Assembly (NCBI GenBank): GCA_963663285.2
Contig: CAXXNI010000004.1
Location: 1,116,001 to 1,180,000 of the forward strand
From: CAXXOK01 sp963663285
GTDB lineage: Bacteria > Bacillota > Clostridia > Christensenellales > Aristaeellaceae
Direction of reading: 5' to 3'
Length of the DNA stretch: 64,000 bases
Below are positions 33,783 through 42,502 of this stretch, piece after piece; positions within the stretch are counted from its first letter, which is position 1, and every line of letters begins with the position of its first letter. Position numbers and translations under genes: made by a program. Under the pieces are notes generated by a model. It had not been told where the DNA came from and ran no database searches. It was given only the letters and a program-made list of their open reading frames with translations.

Positions 33783-36031
33783 TGCTGGATTGGCTGTCGA
33801 TCGGCAACGGATGGCGGAACCTGTACCTGCTAAGCAGTGCTGTACAGGCGCTTGCGCTTGGGTTGTTTTTTGCGCAGCGCCGCCTGTGGGTTAAGCGCAG
33901 CCGTTTAGGCGCTTTTTTAGCCGGCGTGGCAGTTACACCGCTGGTGCAATACTTGTGGACGCTGCTGCTGGCGCTGCTCTGGCCATATGCGCCCAAGGCT
34001 GTATATATCGGGGTGCTACCGGCGATTGCGGCGGTATACCTGCTGTGGACGGTCATCAAACATGCGCTGCATATCCGCACGCTGATCCGCCGGGGGTGGA
34101 TTTGGGGTAGGCGGCTTGTCCGTTTTGATAAACCCGCGCTGGTAGCGCTGTGCTTTGCGCTGGCAATGGGTATTTTGCTGGCACCGGTTGCCATACGGGT
34201 TACGACGAGTGCGAATATTGCACAGGCGGATACAGGCGAATATATGGCGCTGGGCTTGCGTTACTGCCAGGATCGAGACTTGGGAGAATTGCTGGAGAAG
34301 AATGATACGACCGGCCAATTCCGCGGGAACTCGCATTTTCCATCGTTGGAACTTTACATGGCGTACGGCCTGATGCACACGACCGGGGACGCTTACGGCT
34401 ATCCGTACGATAAGCCGATGTTTACCGGGCTTGGTCTTCTGCTTTTTTATCTGCTGGCGGCGTACATGGCACTGCTCATCCAGTTTACAGGCGGCCGGAA
34501 ACGGTGGATTCTGCTGGGACTTTTGCTGTTTAATCTGGTGCCGAACTATATTTTTTCCTATGCGGGCGCAGCCAGAGACAGCTGGCGATGCCTTGCGATT
34601 CTCGTTGCAGCTGTGGCGCTGTGCGAGCTGCGGCCAAACGGTAATTTCAAACAATATATCGGCAAACTGGTATTTATTACGGTGCTTTGTTTTACGGTTA
34701 TGAGCACGCATGTGGTCAGCTTTGTGGTGCTGCCGTTTTTAATCATCGGCTGGGTGCTGCTATGCTGGTTGGAAGCGCTGCTGCGCCGCAGCAAACAGGC
34801 TGGACGCACATTACTGCGTTCGGTCGGCATTGCGTTGGGGGGCGCGGCAGGTACGCTGGCGGCATATATGGGAAACATATGGTGCTATGTGCAGTGGGGG
34901 CAAATGAGCCCGTGGCGGCTGATGACCACCTATACCGGCGCGCCGTGGTACCAGATGTATATGCTCAACGAGTATAAGCTGGAGGAAACAACCACACACC
35001 TGAACTTTTGGAAAGCACGGTACGATATTGTGATGGCTTATGCCACACCGGTCGGGCTGTGGGGGTTACGCCTTGCGGTGATCGGGTTGCTGGTATGCCT
35101 GGCTGTGCTGGTGGCGCGGCGGGTACGTACACGAAAACAGGTGAACATGGTGCTGGTAAACGTGGGCAGAAACGACGGCCCTGCGGCGGTGTTCGTCACC
35201 GAGGACGCAGCACAGCAGGCGCGCAGCCGACGCGTTTCGGCGGTGTTGGCTGCATCGCTTTTCACCATTTTGACCCTTGCGCCGATGAGTGGCTTGTTGG
35301 ATACCAAGTTGTATAGTTTTTCCGGTTCATTCTTAACCCTGCAGCGTTATACACTGCAATGGTTCATGCTGGCAGCCGCGGCGATTGCGGGTGTGCTGGC
35401 AGCGGTGGAAGCCGAATGGATGAACGTATTGGACTTTGGTAAGAAAATTGCGGGGAAGCCCTATCAATGGATACTGAAAAAGATGCCTAAAGCGGGCTAT
35501 TGGATGCGGAGGCTGCCCGCCCTGCTGTGTGTGGTTTTATGCGTGCTGGCTTTTCAATACGGTACGCGGGAAAGCGGCTACGCCAATAGTTTCTACCGCT
35601 ACGGACGGCCGCTGTTGACGGATGAAAGCATGGCGCAGGATAATAGCTTCCTGCAACGATACCAGCTATTGCTGGCACTTGATAACATTGTACCGGAAGA
35701 TGAAAAAATCATCATCACCCGTCCGGGATACCAGTATGCTTTGCAAGCCAAAGGGTACGTGCTTACCAGCAACGCAATCGTCCCCCTGATGAACCTGCCG
35801 CTGACCGAAGTGGGCGCAGCGCTTGCAGATATGAACGTAGCCGCACTCTGCACGGAACCGGAGTTTTGGGACGAGCGTTACTATGCGCTTTCCACGCTTA
35901 GCGAATACCTGAACGCGCTGCCTGCGGAGCAGATTATCGATGATGGAAATATGCGTGTGTATCTTTTGGATACCGAACTGATCGGCAAATTAGCAATCGC
36001 AAGCGAAACGGCGGAAGCCGTTGTGCAATAG
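33782..36031 (+). CDS. large GT-C-like membrane protein
   Basis: A 749-residue protein with about a dozen membrane segments. Between the first helices it has an extracytoplasmic loop with acidic residues (QADTGEYMALGLRYCQDRD), the typical position of the catalytic Asp in GT-C glycosyltransferases, followed by a HFPSLELYM segment; the last ~150 residues form a soluble outer domain. I do not recognise a named family. Given the preceding polyprenyl-sugar synthase and DUF354 gene, it could transfer a lipid-linked sugar on the outer membrane face. Confidence 0.65.
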   Translation: MLDWLSIGNGWRNLYLLSSAVQALALGLFFAQRRLWVKRSRLGAFLAGVAVTPLVQYLWTLLLALLWPYAPKAVYIGVLPAIAAVYLLWTVIKHALHIRTLIRRGWIWGRRLVRFDKPALVALCFALAMGILLAPVAIRVTTSANIAQADTGEYMALGLRYCQDRDLGELLEKNDTTGQFRGNSHFPSLELYMAYGLMHTTGDAYGYPYDKPMFTGLGLLLFYLLAAYMALLIQFTGGRKRWILLGLLLFNLVPNYIFSYAGAARDSWRCLAILVAAVALCELRPNGNFKQYIGKLVFITVLCFTVMSTHVVSFVVLPFLIIGWVLLCWLEALLRRSKQAGRTLLRSVGIALGGAAGTLAAYMGNIWCYVQWGQMSPWRLMTTYTGAPWYQMYMLNEYKLEETTTHLNFWKARYDIVMAYATPVGLWGLRLAVIGLLVCLAVLVARRVRTRKQVNMVLVNVGRNDGPAAVFVTEDAAQQARSRRVSAVLAASLFTILTLAPMSGLLDTKLYSFSGSFLTLQRYTLQWFMLAAAAIAGVLAAVEAEWMNVLDFGKKIAGKPYQWILKKMPKAGYWMRRLPALLCVVLCVLAFQYGTRESGYANSFYRYGRPLLTDESMAQDNSFLQRYQLLLALDNIVPEDEKIIITRPGYQYALQAKGYVLTSNAIVPLMNLPLTEVGAALADMNVAALCTEPEFWDERYYALSTLSEYLNALPAEQIIDDGNMRVYLLDTELIGKLAIASETAEAVVQ

Positions 36032-36088
36032 CGGTGTTTTACCCGGCTGATTAACGGCTGTGGCAACCGGCGCCGACTTTTGGGGCGC

Positions 36089-36117
36089 TTGCTTAACAAC
36101 CCTGTGCGTGCTATGAT
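36089..36117 (+). promoter_or_regulatory. promoter of the zinc-ribbon membrane protein gene
   Basis: TTGCTT and TATGAT with a 17-base spacer; the -10 is also preceded by TGC (extended -10). Confidence 0.6.
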
Positions 36118-36169
36118 GATGAAAGCGTTTTTTGCTGACGTTTCGCTATGCGGGATAAGGAGGCTGGCT

Positions 36170-37210
36170 ATGAACTGTCCAAATTGCGGAAGCATAATAC
36201 CCTTTGGTGTAAACGTTTGCCCGGTATGCGGTACAAATGTGGGAAACACGCAGGGGTATGCTGGTTACACACAGCAGCCGAATCCATATTCGCAGGGGTT
36301 TGACCCGACGGTGTACCCGCAATACGGTGCGTACAACCAGGGCGCGCCCATGTATGGAAACCAGCAACAGCAGCAAACCTATCCGGGCGGACAATATGGG
36401 TTTGACCCCACGACAGGGATGCAAAGCGGCTATATGCAAGGGTATGACGTATATCAACAGACCTATCCGGGGTATCAACCCGCGCGGGATTTTCGCACGG
36501 AGTTTATAACCGCACTTGGCAATCTGCCCCGCGTCATCCGGGGGATGCTGGTAGACCCGGGAGAAACGCTGCATGGCATGATGGAGCGCGGCGATGTATA
36601 TACCGGTGCCGTTGTAGCGGTTTTATCGCTATTACTGACGTTTTTAACGGCGATTCTTATGTCCCGCGGCGCGGTGTATAACGTGTTCATGGGGTTATCC
36701 TCCGTGTTTGGCCTTTCCATGGCCAATGACGCGGCCAGTATGAACCAGGGCGTAAACTATATTGCCGGACGGATGGCGACCTCCGTCGGCGGCATTGCTG
36801 CATTAAGCCAATTGATTGCGCTGTTGATACCGGCTGCGGTTGCGCTGGTATACCTGTGTGTGATGAAGAAAGTACGGTTTTCCTACCTGCTGGCTTCCAA
36901 TATGGTTGCGATCGTCACCCTGCCCAGCATTGCGGCTTCAATGGTGTGTATGCTGGTAAGCCTTTTATCGCCTTATCTGGGGTTGGTTGTGCTGATGGTG
37001 GGGGAAATCGCCAGTTATGTGTTGCTGTGTTCGCTGGTTGTGTGGGTAGCCAACTTGCCGGAACAGCAATGGGTAAGTACGAAGATCATTATCATCAGTG
37101 CGGCGGAACTGCTGAAACTGCTGATCATTTGGCTGGTGAGCGGAGCACTCGCCTCGTTGGCGATGAACACGGTATCCAGTCTGGTTAATTCCATGGGAAG
37201 TTTGCTGTAA
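36170..37210 (+). CDS. zinc-ribbon and YIP1-like membrane protein
   Basis: A 346-residue protein. Residues 2-22 are a zinc ribbon (CPNCGSIIPFGVNVCPVCG); residues 25-105 are a low-complexity Gln/Tyr/Gly/Pro linker (for example QQQQQTYPGG), and the rest has five or six membrane segments like YIP1-family proteins. The ATG after AAGGAGG is chosen; a frame extending 30 codons upstream lacks a ribosome site. Function unknown; this architecture is common in Clostridia. Confidence 0.8.
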   Translation: MNCPNCGSIIPFGVNVCPVCGTNVGNTQGYAGYTQQPNPYSQGFDPTVYPQYGAYNQGAPMYGNQQQQQTYPGGQYGFDPTTGMQSGYMQGYDVYQQTYPGYQPARDFRTEFITALGNLPRVIRGMLVDPGETLHGMMERGDVYTGAVVAVLSLLLTFLTAILMSRGAVYNVFMGLSSVFGLSMANDAASMNQGVNYIAGRMATSVGGIAALSQLIALLIPAAVALVYLCVMKKVRFSYLLASNMVAIVTLPSIAASMVCMLVSLLSPYLGLVVLMVGEIASYVLLCSLVVWVANLPEQQWVSTKIIIISAAELLKLLIIWLVSGALASLAMNTVSSLVNSMGSLL

Positions 37211-37234
37211 ACAGCTTATAACTAGGTTTACAGA

Positions 37235-37272
37235 GTGTCCGGGCCTTGCGTTTTGGCCCGGGCACTTTTTTT
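37235..37272 (+). terminator. terminator of the zinc-ribbon gene
   Basis: GTGTCCGGGCC with GGCCCGGGCAC (one G-T pair), loop of nine, followed by seven T. Confidence 0.9.
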
Positions 37273-37282
37273 GGGAAAACGC

Positions 37283-37313
37283 TTGACCTTGCCGTAACGT
37301 AAAGGTTTATACT
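37283..37313 (+). promoter_or_regulatory. MerR-type promoter with 19-base spacer and palindromic operator
   Basis: TTGACC and TATACT are exactly 19 bases apart. The region between and over the -35 reads ACCTTGCCGTAACGTAAAGGT, a dyad (ACCTT..CGT-A-ACG..AAGGT). It lies 45 bases before the second MerR-TipAS gene. Core bases CG at spacer positions 5-6 and CGT at 10-12 match the promoter of the first MerR-TipAS gene. Confidence 0.8.
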
Positions 37314-37357
37314 CTGTTTGTACCCGGGGAAAACAAAACGGAAAAGGAGAAACCTAC

Positions 37358-38089
37358 ATGTTGACGGTGCATGAAGTCGCAAAGCTGGCAGGGGTGAGCG
37401 CGCGCACGCTGCGGTATTATGATCAGGTAGGCTTGCTGTCTCCGGCAGAAGTCAGCCCGGCAGGATACCGGCTGTATAACATGGAAGCGCTGAAGCGCTT
37501 ACAGCAGATTCTCTTTTTACGTGAGCTGGATTTTCCCCTGCGGGATATCGGCCCTATGCTTTCCATGGAAGCAGCGGACCGGCGGCAGGCCGTACGGCGG
37601 CACCGCGATTTGCTGACGGGGCAAAAAGAACGCTTGCAGGGATTGATCGACCTTTGCGGGCGGATACTGAATGGAGAGGATGAAATGAGCTTGGGTGAAT
37701 TCAACGCGGCAAAGCTCCAGCAGGAACGCAATTCCTATGCCGACGAAGTAAAGCAGCGCTGGGGCGATACCGATGCGTACCGCGAAAGTGCAAAACGCAG
37801 TAAGAAATATGGCGAAGCGGAATGGCAGGTGATTAACAGTGAGCAGGAAACGATTCTGCGCGCCTTTGCTGCTTTGGTAGGGCATAACCCCGCGGATGCG
37901 AAAGTGCAGGCAGTCTTGCAAGACTGGCAGGACTTTATTACAAAACGCTTCTATCCCTGTACGGATGAAATACTGCGCGGCCTTGGCCTGATGTATGCAG
38001 CGGATGAGCGTTTCCAGAAAACCCTGAACCAGTTTGGTGCGGGAACGGCAAAGCTGATGAGTGACGCCATCGCCGTGAAACTCCCGTAA
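37358..38089 (+). CDS. second MerR-family regulator with TipAS domain
   Basis: A 243-residue activator. The winged helix-turn-helix is VHEVAKLAGVSARTLRYYDQ with GYRLYNME after it, then a coiled coil near residues 70-105, and a TipAS-like domain from about residue 120 to the end (KQRWGDTDAYRESAKRSKK, ending in FGAGTAKLMSDAI). It is paralogous to the regulator on the minus strand near the left end but shorter. Its own promoter has the MerR-type spacer, so autoregulation by a hydrophobic ligand is likely. No transporter gene neighbours it. Confidence 0.9.
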   Translation: MLTVHEVAKLAGVSARTLRYYDQVGLLSPAEVSPAGYRLYNMEALKRLQQILFLRELDFPLRDIGPMLSMEAADRRQAVRRHRDLLTGQKERLQGLIDLCGRILNGEDEMSLGEFNAAKLQQERNSYADEVKQRWGDTDAYRESAKRSKKYGEAEWQVINSEQETILRAFAALVGHNPADAKVQAVLQDWQDFITKRFYPCTDEILRGLGLMYAADERFQKTLNQFGAGTAKLMSDAIAVKLP

Positions 38090-38222
38090 AAACAAACACC
38101 AACACGTTGAACGGTAACAAGTCGAAAAGGTGTGGAAAGCGCAAAACCAACAGGAACGAACATTTGGGCAGGGAAAAACGTGAGTACGCACAAATATGAT
38201 TACAGTACCATATTCCCAAAAC

Positions 38223-38264
38223 AAAACACCGCCGGATGCAGCCATGCGTCCGGCGGTGTTTTTA
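38223..38264. terminator. bidirectional terminator between MerR and GH13 genes
   Basis: AAAACACCGCCGGA pairs with TCCGGCGGTGTTTT; T-runs flank it on both strands (TTTTT on plus, TTTTGTTTT on minus), so it can end both converging genes. Confidence 0.88.
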
Positions 38265-38292
38265 GGTATTCAAGTAGGGAGAAAAGCTGTGT

Positions 38293-40041
38293 TTAAGCTA
38301 GTATCATGCCTTCTCCGGGTTCCAGCTTCACTGCGACCAAGCCGCTCCATACAGGCAGCGTGTTTTCGGCGTACAGGTCGTGTACGGCGGCTTTGCCGCG
38401 CAGCGCTTCAGGCAGAGGCAGTTGGGCGGTTACCGGATCGGTGCCGGTATTGAGCACGCATAGCAGCCGCTCATCTTTGGTAAAGCGCTCATAGGCATAC
38501 AAACCGCTATTTTCTACATGCCAAGTGCGGAATTCGCCGATGCGCAGCGCTTCATGTGAGGCTCGCAGGGAAGTAAGTTTTTGATAATGGACGCGGGTCG
38601 TGTTGCCATCTACATTGTCCCAGCGCATGGCGCGGCGGTTATCCGGGTCGGCTCCGCCTTCCATAGCCAGTTCGTCGCCGTAGTAAATAATGGGCACGCC
38701 CATAAAAGTGAACTGGAAAAATGATGCTCCATGCAGCATGCGCACATCACCGCCAGCGCGGGTCAGCACACGGTCGGTATCGTGAGAGCCCAGGAAGGTC
38801 CACAGTACGTCCTGTGTGCGCTGCGGGTAAAGCATGGCGGCGCCGTTGATGGCGGCGTCAAACTCCGCAAGTCCTGTGCTGTGGTAGCAAAAACGCTTCC
38901 ACATGGCGCGGCTTAATACATAGTGCATGGTGGAATCAAACATATCCCCCTGTGTCAGCCATTCACGGCTGTCATCCCAGCACTCGGCAATCATCAAACT
39001 TTCGGGATTGACGCGCTTCATCATGGCATGGTATTTACGCCAGAAATCCGGCCAGACCTCGGAGCTTACATCCAGCCGCCAGCCATCGATGCCGCATTCC
39101 TTCAGCCAATATTCGCCGACACCGAGGAAATACTCGGCGCACGCTTCGTTGCGCAGATTCAGCTTGGGCATATACGGCTCGTGGCTGAAAGTGCGGTAAC
39201 CGCAGCTTTCTGAATCGTCAAAGAAAAACCAGTCGCGGTACTCGCTGGCTTCGCCTTTTTCCAGCGCATCCACAAACGGGGCGAATTGCAGGCCGCAGTG
39301 GTTAAAAACACCGTCCAGCACAAGACGCATTCCGTTTTTATGCAGTTCGTCGACGAGCGCTTTTAGATCTTCCAGTGTGCCCAGCAGCGGATCGATTTGG
39401 AAATAGTCGAAGGTGTTATAGCGGTGCGCGCTGTCGCTTTGGAAAATGGGGGTGGTGTAAACCACCTTTACGCCAAGATCCTTCAAGTACGGTACGGCGG
39501 CCCGCATGCCGGCCAGATTGCCGCCAAAGCGGAACTCGCTTTGTACGCGGCCGCTGTTCCACGGTTCCAGCCCCTCTTCCTGCGGGCCTTCGCGGCGGAA
39601 CCGATCCGGGAAAATTTGATACCCCACCGCGCCGCGCGCCCAATCCGGCATGGGATCGCTGGGGTAGGCATAGGCAAAAGTGAAACATTCGCTGATGTCG
39701 TCGTTACAGCCGCAGCCTGCACGCAGCCCTGCGCCATCCAGCGTAAAGGTGCGTCCGCCGTCGGCGAACAGAAGAAACAGGTATTTGATACGGGGATCAT
39801 CCCAATGGAAACGAACCTCATAATAATCAAATAAGTCATCGTGGTAGGCCACCTGCATGGGGTAGTCCTGCGCACCCTCAAACGGATTGGGGAATGTGTA
39901 TGGGTTGGCGACCCTGGCGACTGCCGCCTCAAACTCGCCACGCCCGGTACGCAGGCGCAGGACAACATCACCTTCCGGGGTAGTGTGGCGGTATTCCAGC
40001 CACGGCATATGGTAAATAGAGCCAAGGGAAAGTTGTTTCAC
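38293..40041 (-). CDS. GH13 alpha-glucosidase / neopullulanase-type amylase
   Basis: A 582-residue glycoside hydrolase of family 13, probably acting on maltodextrin, cyclodextrin or pullulan in the cytoplasm (no signal peptide). Residues 1-120 look like a CBM34-type N-domain. Active-site blocks: LDGVFNHCG, GWRLDVSSEVW (nucleophile Asp), MIAECWDDS (acid/base Glu) and FLGSHDTDR (stabilising Asp). It starts at GTG, about 10 bases after AGGAGG. It follows the lacI-type gene by 62 bases on the same strand and is presumably its regulatory target. Confidence 0.92.
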   Translation of the reverse strand: MKQLSLGSIYHMPWLEYRHTTPEGDVVLRLRTGRGEFEAAVARVANPYTFPNPFEGAQDYPMQVAYHDDLFDYYEVRFHWDDPRIKYLFLLFADGGRTFTLDGAGLRAGCGCNDDISECFTFAYAYPSDPMPDWARGAVGYQIFPDRFRREGPQEEGLEPWNSGRVQSEFRFGGNLAGMRAAVPYLKDLGVKVVYTTPIFQSDSAHRYNTFDYFQIDPLLGTLEDLKALVDELHKNGMRLVLDGVFNHCGLQFAPFVDALEKGEASEYRDWFFFDDSESCGYRTFSHEPYMPKLNLRNEACAEYFLGVGEYWLKECGIDGWRLDVSSEVWPDFWRKYHAMMKRVNPESLMIAECWDDSREWLTQGDMFDSTMHYVLSRAMWKRFCYHSTGLAEFDAAINGAAMLYPQRTQDVLWTFLGSHDTDRVLTRAGGDVRMLHGASFFQFTFMGVPIIYYGDELAMEGGADPDNRRAMRWDNVDGNTTRVHYQKLTSLRASHEALRIGEFRTWHVENSGLYAYERFTKDERLLCVLNTGTDPVTAQLPLPEALRGKAAVHDLYAENTLPVWSGLVAVKLEPGEGMILA

Positions 40042-40103
40042 AGTGAAAAATCCTCCTTAGGAATCATCGCCGTCTCACTGCTTGCACAGCGGTAAGCGAG
40101 AAC

Positions 40104-41132
40104 TTACTCCGCAGCGATGGGCGCGACAGAATCGCGCTCGATCAGGGTAAAAGGTACGTTGATATGGGTCGGCTTCTCCACCGCGCCTGAAATGATGTTG
40201 AGCAGCAGCGACATAGCGTGCATGCCCAGCTCGCGCGGGTGAACATCGACAGATGTAAGCGCCGGGGAATGGTATTGCCCGGCTTGGGTGTTGTTGAAAC
40301 TGATAATACTGACGTCGCCGGGTACGGAAAGCCCCAGCGTGAGTAAAAACCCATTCAAGCCAATGGAAAGGGGATCATCCATGCTGACGACGGCGGTCGG
40401 ACGCTGGCCGGCTTGGAAAATCTCGCCCAGATGGGCAAAATCCGGTACGTTTTCAATCATACGGGAAGGGATAATCCAATCGTCCACTACCGGCGCGCCA
40501 AACTCTGCCATGGCTTGCTTAAACCCTTTGAGACGATTTTCCATCATCATAAAGCGTTTGTCGTAGCCTAAAAACAGAATACGGCGATGACCGCGGCTGA
40601 GCAGATATTTAGTGGCTTCATACCCGGCGCGCAGATTATCGTTATCCACATAATAGCTGTTCTCCGGGTCCTGTGGATGGCCGATTTCCACCATGGGCAG
40701 GGTAATGCTGCCGTTGGATTGCGCCGGAGCGGTAAGTGTGGAAAGGCAAACCAGTCCGGATGCATAACCGCTGTCGGCCAGATCGCGCATGGCGGCTTCT
40801 TCGCTCATGTTTTCCACACCTGTGCTGAGCAGCATATGGTAGCGGCGTTCGCCTGCTACCTTGCCAAGCCCTTGCAGTACCGCCGGGTAGAAGGGGTGTC
40901 CCATACTGGCGGCGGCTGATTCCGCAAACAAAACCCCTACGATGCGCGTTTCCTGTTTTACCAGACTGCGTGCCATTTGATTGGGATGAAAATCCAGCGC
41001 TTTGGCTACTTTGCGTACGCGCTGGCGAACCTCCTCGGAAATCCGCGGGTTATCGCGAAGCGCCCGGCTGACGGTTGAAGGGGATACCTCCGCAAGTCTT
41101 GCCACATCTTTAATGGTTGCTTTTGCCGCCAT
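40104..41132 (-). CDS. LacI-family transcriptional repressor
   Basis: A 342-residue repressor. The N-terminal helix-turn-helix is ATIKDVARLAEVSPSTVSRALRD, followed by the hinge region HPNQMARSLVKQ and a periplasmic-binding-protein-like sugar domain (VGVLFAESAA, and EIGHPQDPENSYYVDNDN). The ATG has AAAGGAG upstream; a longer frame of 103 more codons lacks a ribosome site. Together with the downstream GH13 gene it forms a sugar-responsive pair, probably controlled by a maltodextrin. A palindromic operator lies at its own promoter. Confidence 0.93.
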   Translation of the reverse strand: MAAKATIKDVARLAEVSPSTVSRALRDNPRISEEVRQRVRKVAKALDFHPNQMARSLVKQETRIVGVLFAESAAASMGHPFYPAVLQGLGKVAGERRYHMLLSTGVENMSEEAAMRDLADSGYASGLVCLSTLTAPAQSNGSITLPMVEIGHPQDPENSYYVDNDNLRAGYEATKYLLSRGHRRILFLGYDKRFMMMENRLKGFKQAMAEFGAPVVDDWIIPSRMIENVPDFAHLGEIFQAGQRPTAVVSMDDPLSIGLNGFLLTLGLSVPGDVSIISFNNTQAGQYHSPALTSVDVHPRELGMHAMSLLLNIISGAVEKPTHINVPFTLIERDSVAPIAAE

Positions 41133-41198
41133 GGGATTTCTCCTTTCGGGTAACAGCAGGGAACATCGTAACAATGGAATGAAAGCAGTCAAACTGTG

Positions 41199-41246
41199 CA
41201 AACGTTTGACTGACTGCATCATACCGTGTTCCGCAACACTTGTCAA
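41199..41246 (-). promoter_or_regulatory. lacI promoter with CAAACGTTTG operator
   Basis: On the minus strand TTGACA and TATGAT are spaced 17 bases apart (41241-41246 and 41218-41223). Ten bases after the -10 lies the perfect palindrome CAAACGTTTG (41199-41208), a standard LacI/GalR half-site pair with the central CG. This placement would block transcription and give autorepression of the lacI-GH13 unit. Confidence 0.85.
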
Positions 41247-41462
41247 GCACGTATGAACTTCCCCCAAAAGTGACTGTAAAAATGAATTGGCAAGGCAGGT
41301 GAAATCCGTTCGCCGCAGCCAAGCACCGGGTTTTAAATATGTCCGTACATGATGGAGGAAGGAAGCTTGAAGCCTGCAAAGGCAGGAAAAAACATCCTTG
41401 GCGTGTTGTACAGGCGTGGCATGTGGATGGTTATATTGCAAGCCTTTGTTGGAGAATCAAAC

Positions 41463-41491
41463 TTGACAGCGCCATGATGTACTTTTATAAT
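41463..41491 (+). promoter_or_regulatory. consensus promoter of the transketolase genes
   Basis: TTGACA and TATAAT with a 17-base spacer, a perfect sigma-A match. The transcript would have a 5' untranslated region of about 190 bases before the first transketolase start. Confidence 0.88.
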
Positions 41492-41686
41492 AGGTACGAA
41501 TATTTGCATGCTGCCAACGTCCGCCGTTGCCGCCGTAAGCGGGATGGAGGCGAAAGGCACGTTTTTTGCGGCTTAGCATCCCCTGCGCCTTACCGGCGGC
41601 ACGGATGGATGGGGACAGCGGCAGGAAGCGGGAAGCAATGCGGCGCACCGCCGCGTTTACCAGCAATGAGTAAGGAGAGAAAAATC
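41492..41686 (+). other. long 5' untranslated region of the transketolase operon
   Basis: Between the promoter and AAGGAG lie about 190 bases without a convincing gene. GC-rich repeats such as GCGGCGCACCGCCGC suggest local folding. No known riboswitch signature was recognised. Confidence 0.35.
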
Positions 41687-42499
41687 ATGACCATCCAAGA
41701 GCTTGAGGCTACGTGCAAGCAGGTTCGGCGCGATATCATCAACATGACCGCCGACGCCGGCTCGGGCCATCCCGGCGGGTCGTTATCCGCCACGGAAATA
41801 CTGGTGGCGCTTTACTTTGTTAAAATGAACATCGACCCGCAAAATCCCCATGCGGAGGGTCGTGACCGCTTTGTACTGTCCAAGGGCCACGCAACGCCCG
41901 GTTTGTACGGCGTGCTGGGCCGCCGGGGTTATTTCCCTGTGGAGGAGTTTAAAAACTTCCGTCAGCTGCACAGCATGCTGCAGGGTCACCCGGATATGAA
42001 AAAATGTGTTGGCGTAGACGCGTCCACCGGTTCGCTGGGGCAGGGCGCTTCCATTGCTACGGGCATGGCGCTGGGCGCGCGGTGCACCGGCAACCCCTGC
42101 CATGTGTATGCGCTTTTGGGCGACGGCGAGTGCCAGGAAGGCTTGATTTGGGAAGCTTCCATGGCAGCTGCGCACTACGGGCTGGATAACCTGACCTTTG
42201 TGCTGGATAACAACGGCCTGCAGATTGACGGCAGCAACAACCAGGTAATGAGCCTTGGCGATGTACACGCCAAATTTGCAGCTTTTGGCTTTAACGTAGT
42301 TACGGTGGAAGATGGCAACGATATTCAGCAGGTGCTGGATGCGCTGAATCAGCCTGCCGTAAAAGGCAAACCGACCTGCATTATCTGCCACACTGTGAAG
42401 GGCAAGGGCATTTCCTTTATGGAAAATCAGGTTGGCTGGCACGGCAAGGCCCCGAACGACGAGCAGCGCATGCAGGCGCTTAAGGAATTGGAGGCGTAA
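41687..42499 (+). CDS. transketolase, N-terminal (TPP-binding) subunit
   Basis: A 270-residue half-transketolase: it holds GSGHPGGSLSATEIL with the catalytic His region and GDGECQEGLIWEASMAAA with the pyrophosphate/metal-binding GDG. With the next gene it makes the full enzyme of the non-oxidative pentose phosphate pathway, a split arrangement common in Clostridia. The start follows AAGGAG by ten bases; reading frame without a start signal continues upstream over the promoter and is rejected. Confidence 0.93.
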   Translation: MTIQELEATCKQVRRDIINMTADAGSGHPGGSLSATEILVALYFVKMNIDPQNPHAEGRDRFVLSKGHATPGLYGVLGRRGYFPVEEFKNFRQLHSMLQGHPDMKKCVGVDASTGSLGQGASIATGMALGARCTGNPCHVYALLGDGECQEGLIWEASMAAAHYGLDNLTFVLDNNGLQIDGSNNQVMSLGDVHAKFAAFGFNVVTVEDGNDIQQVLDALNQPAVKGKPTCIICHTVKGKGISFMENQVGWHGKAPNDEQRMQALKELEA

Positions 42500-42502
42500 C
42501 CC

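Noticed and set aside
41281..41400. Cobalamin- or ZTP-riboswitch-like stretch upstream of the transketolase promoter
   Set aside because: Short matches such as GGTGAAATCC and GCCTGCAAAGGCAGG occur, but the required core sequences and order are missing and the site is upstream of the consensus promoter.
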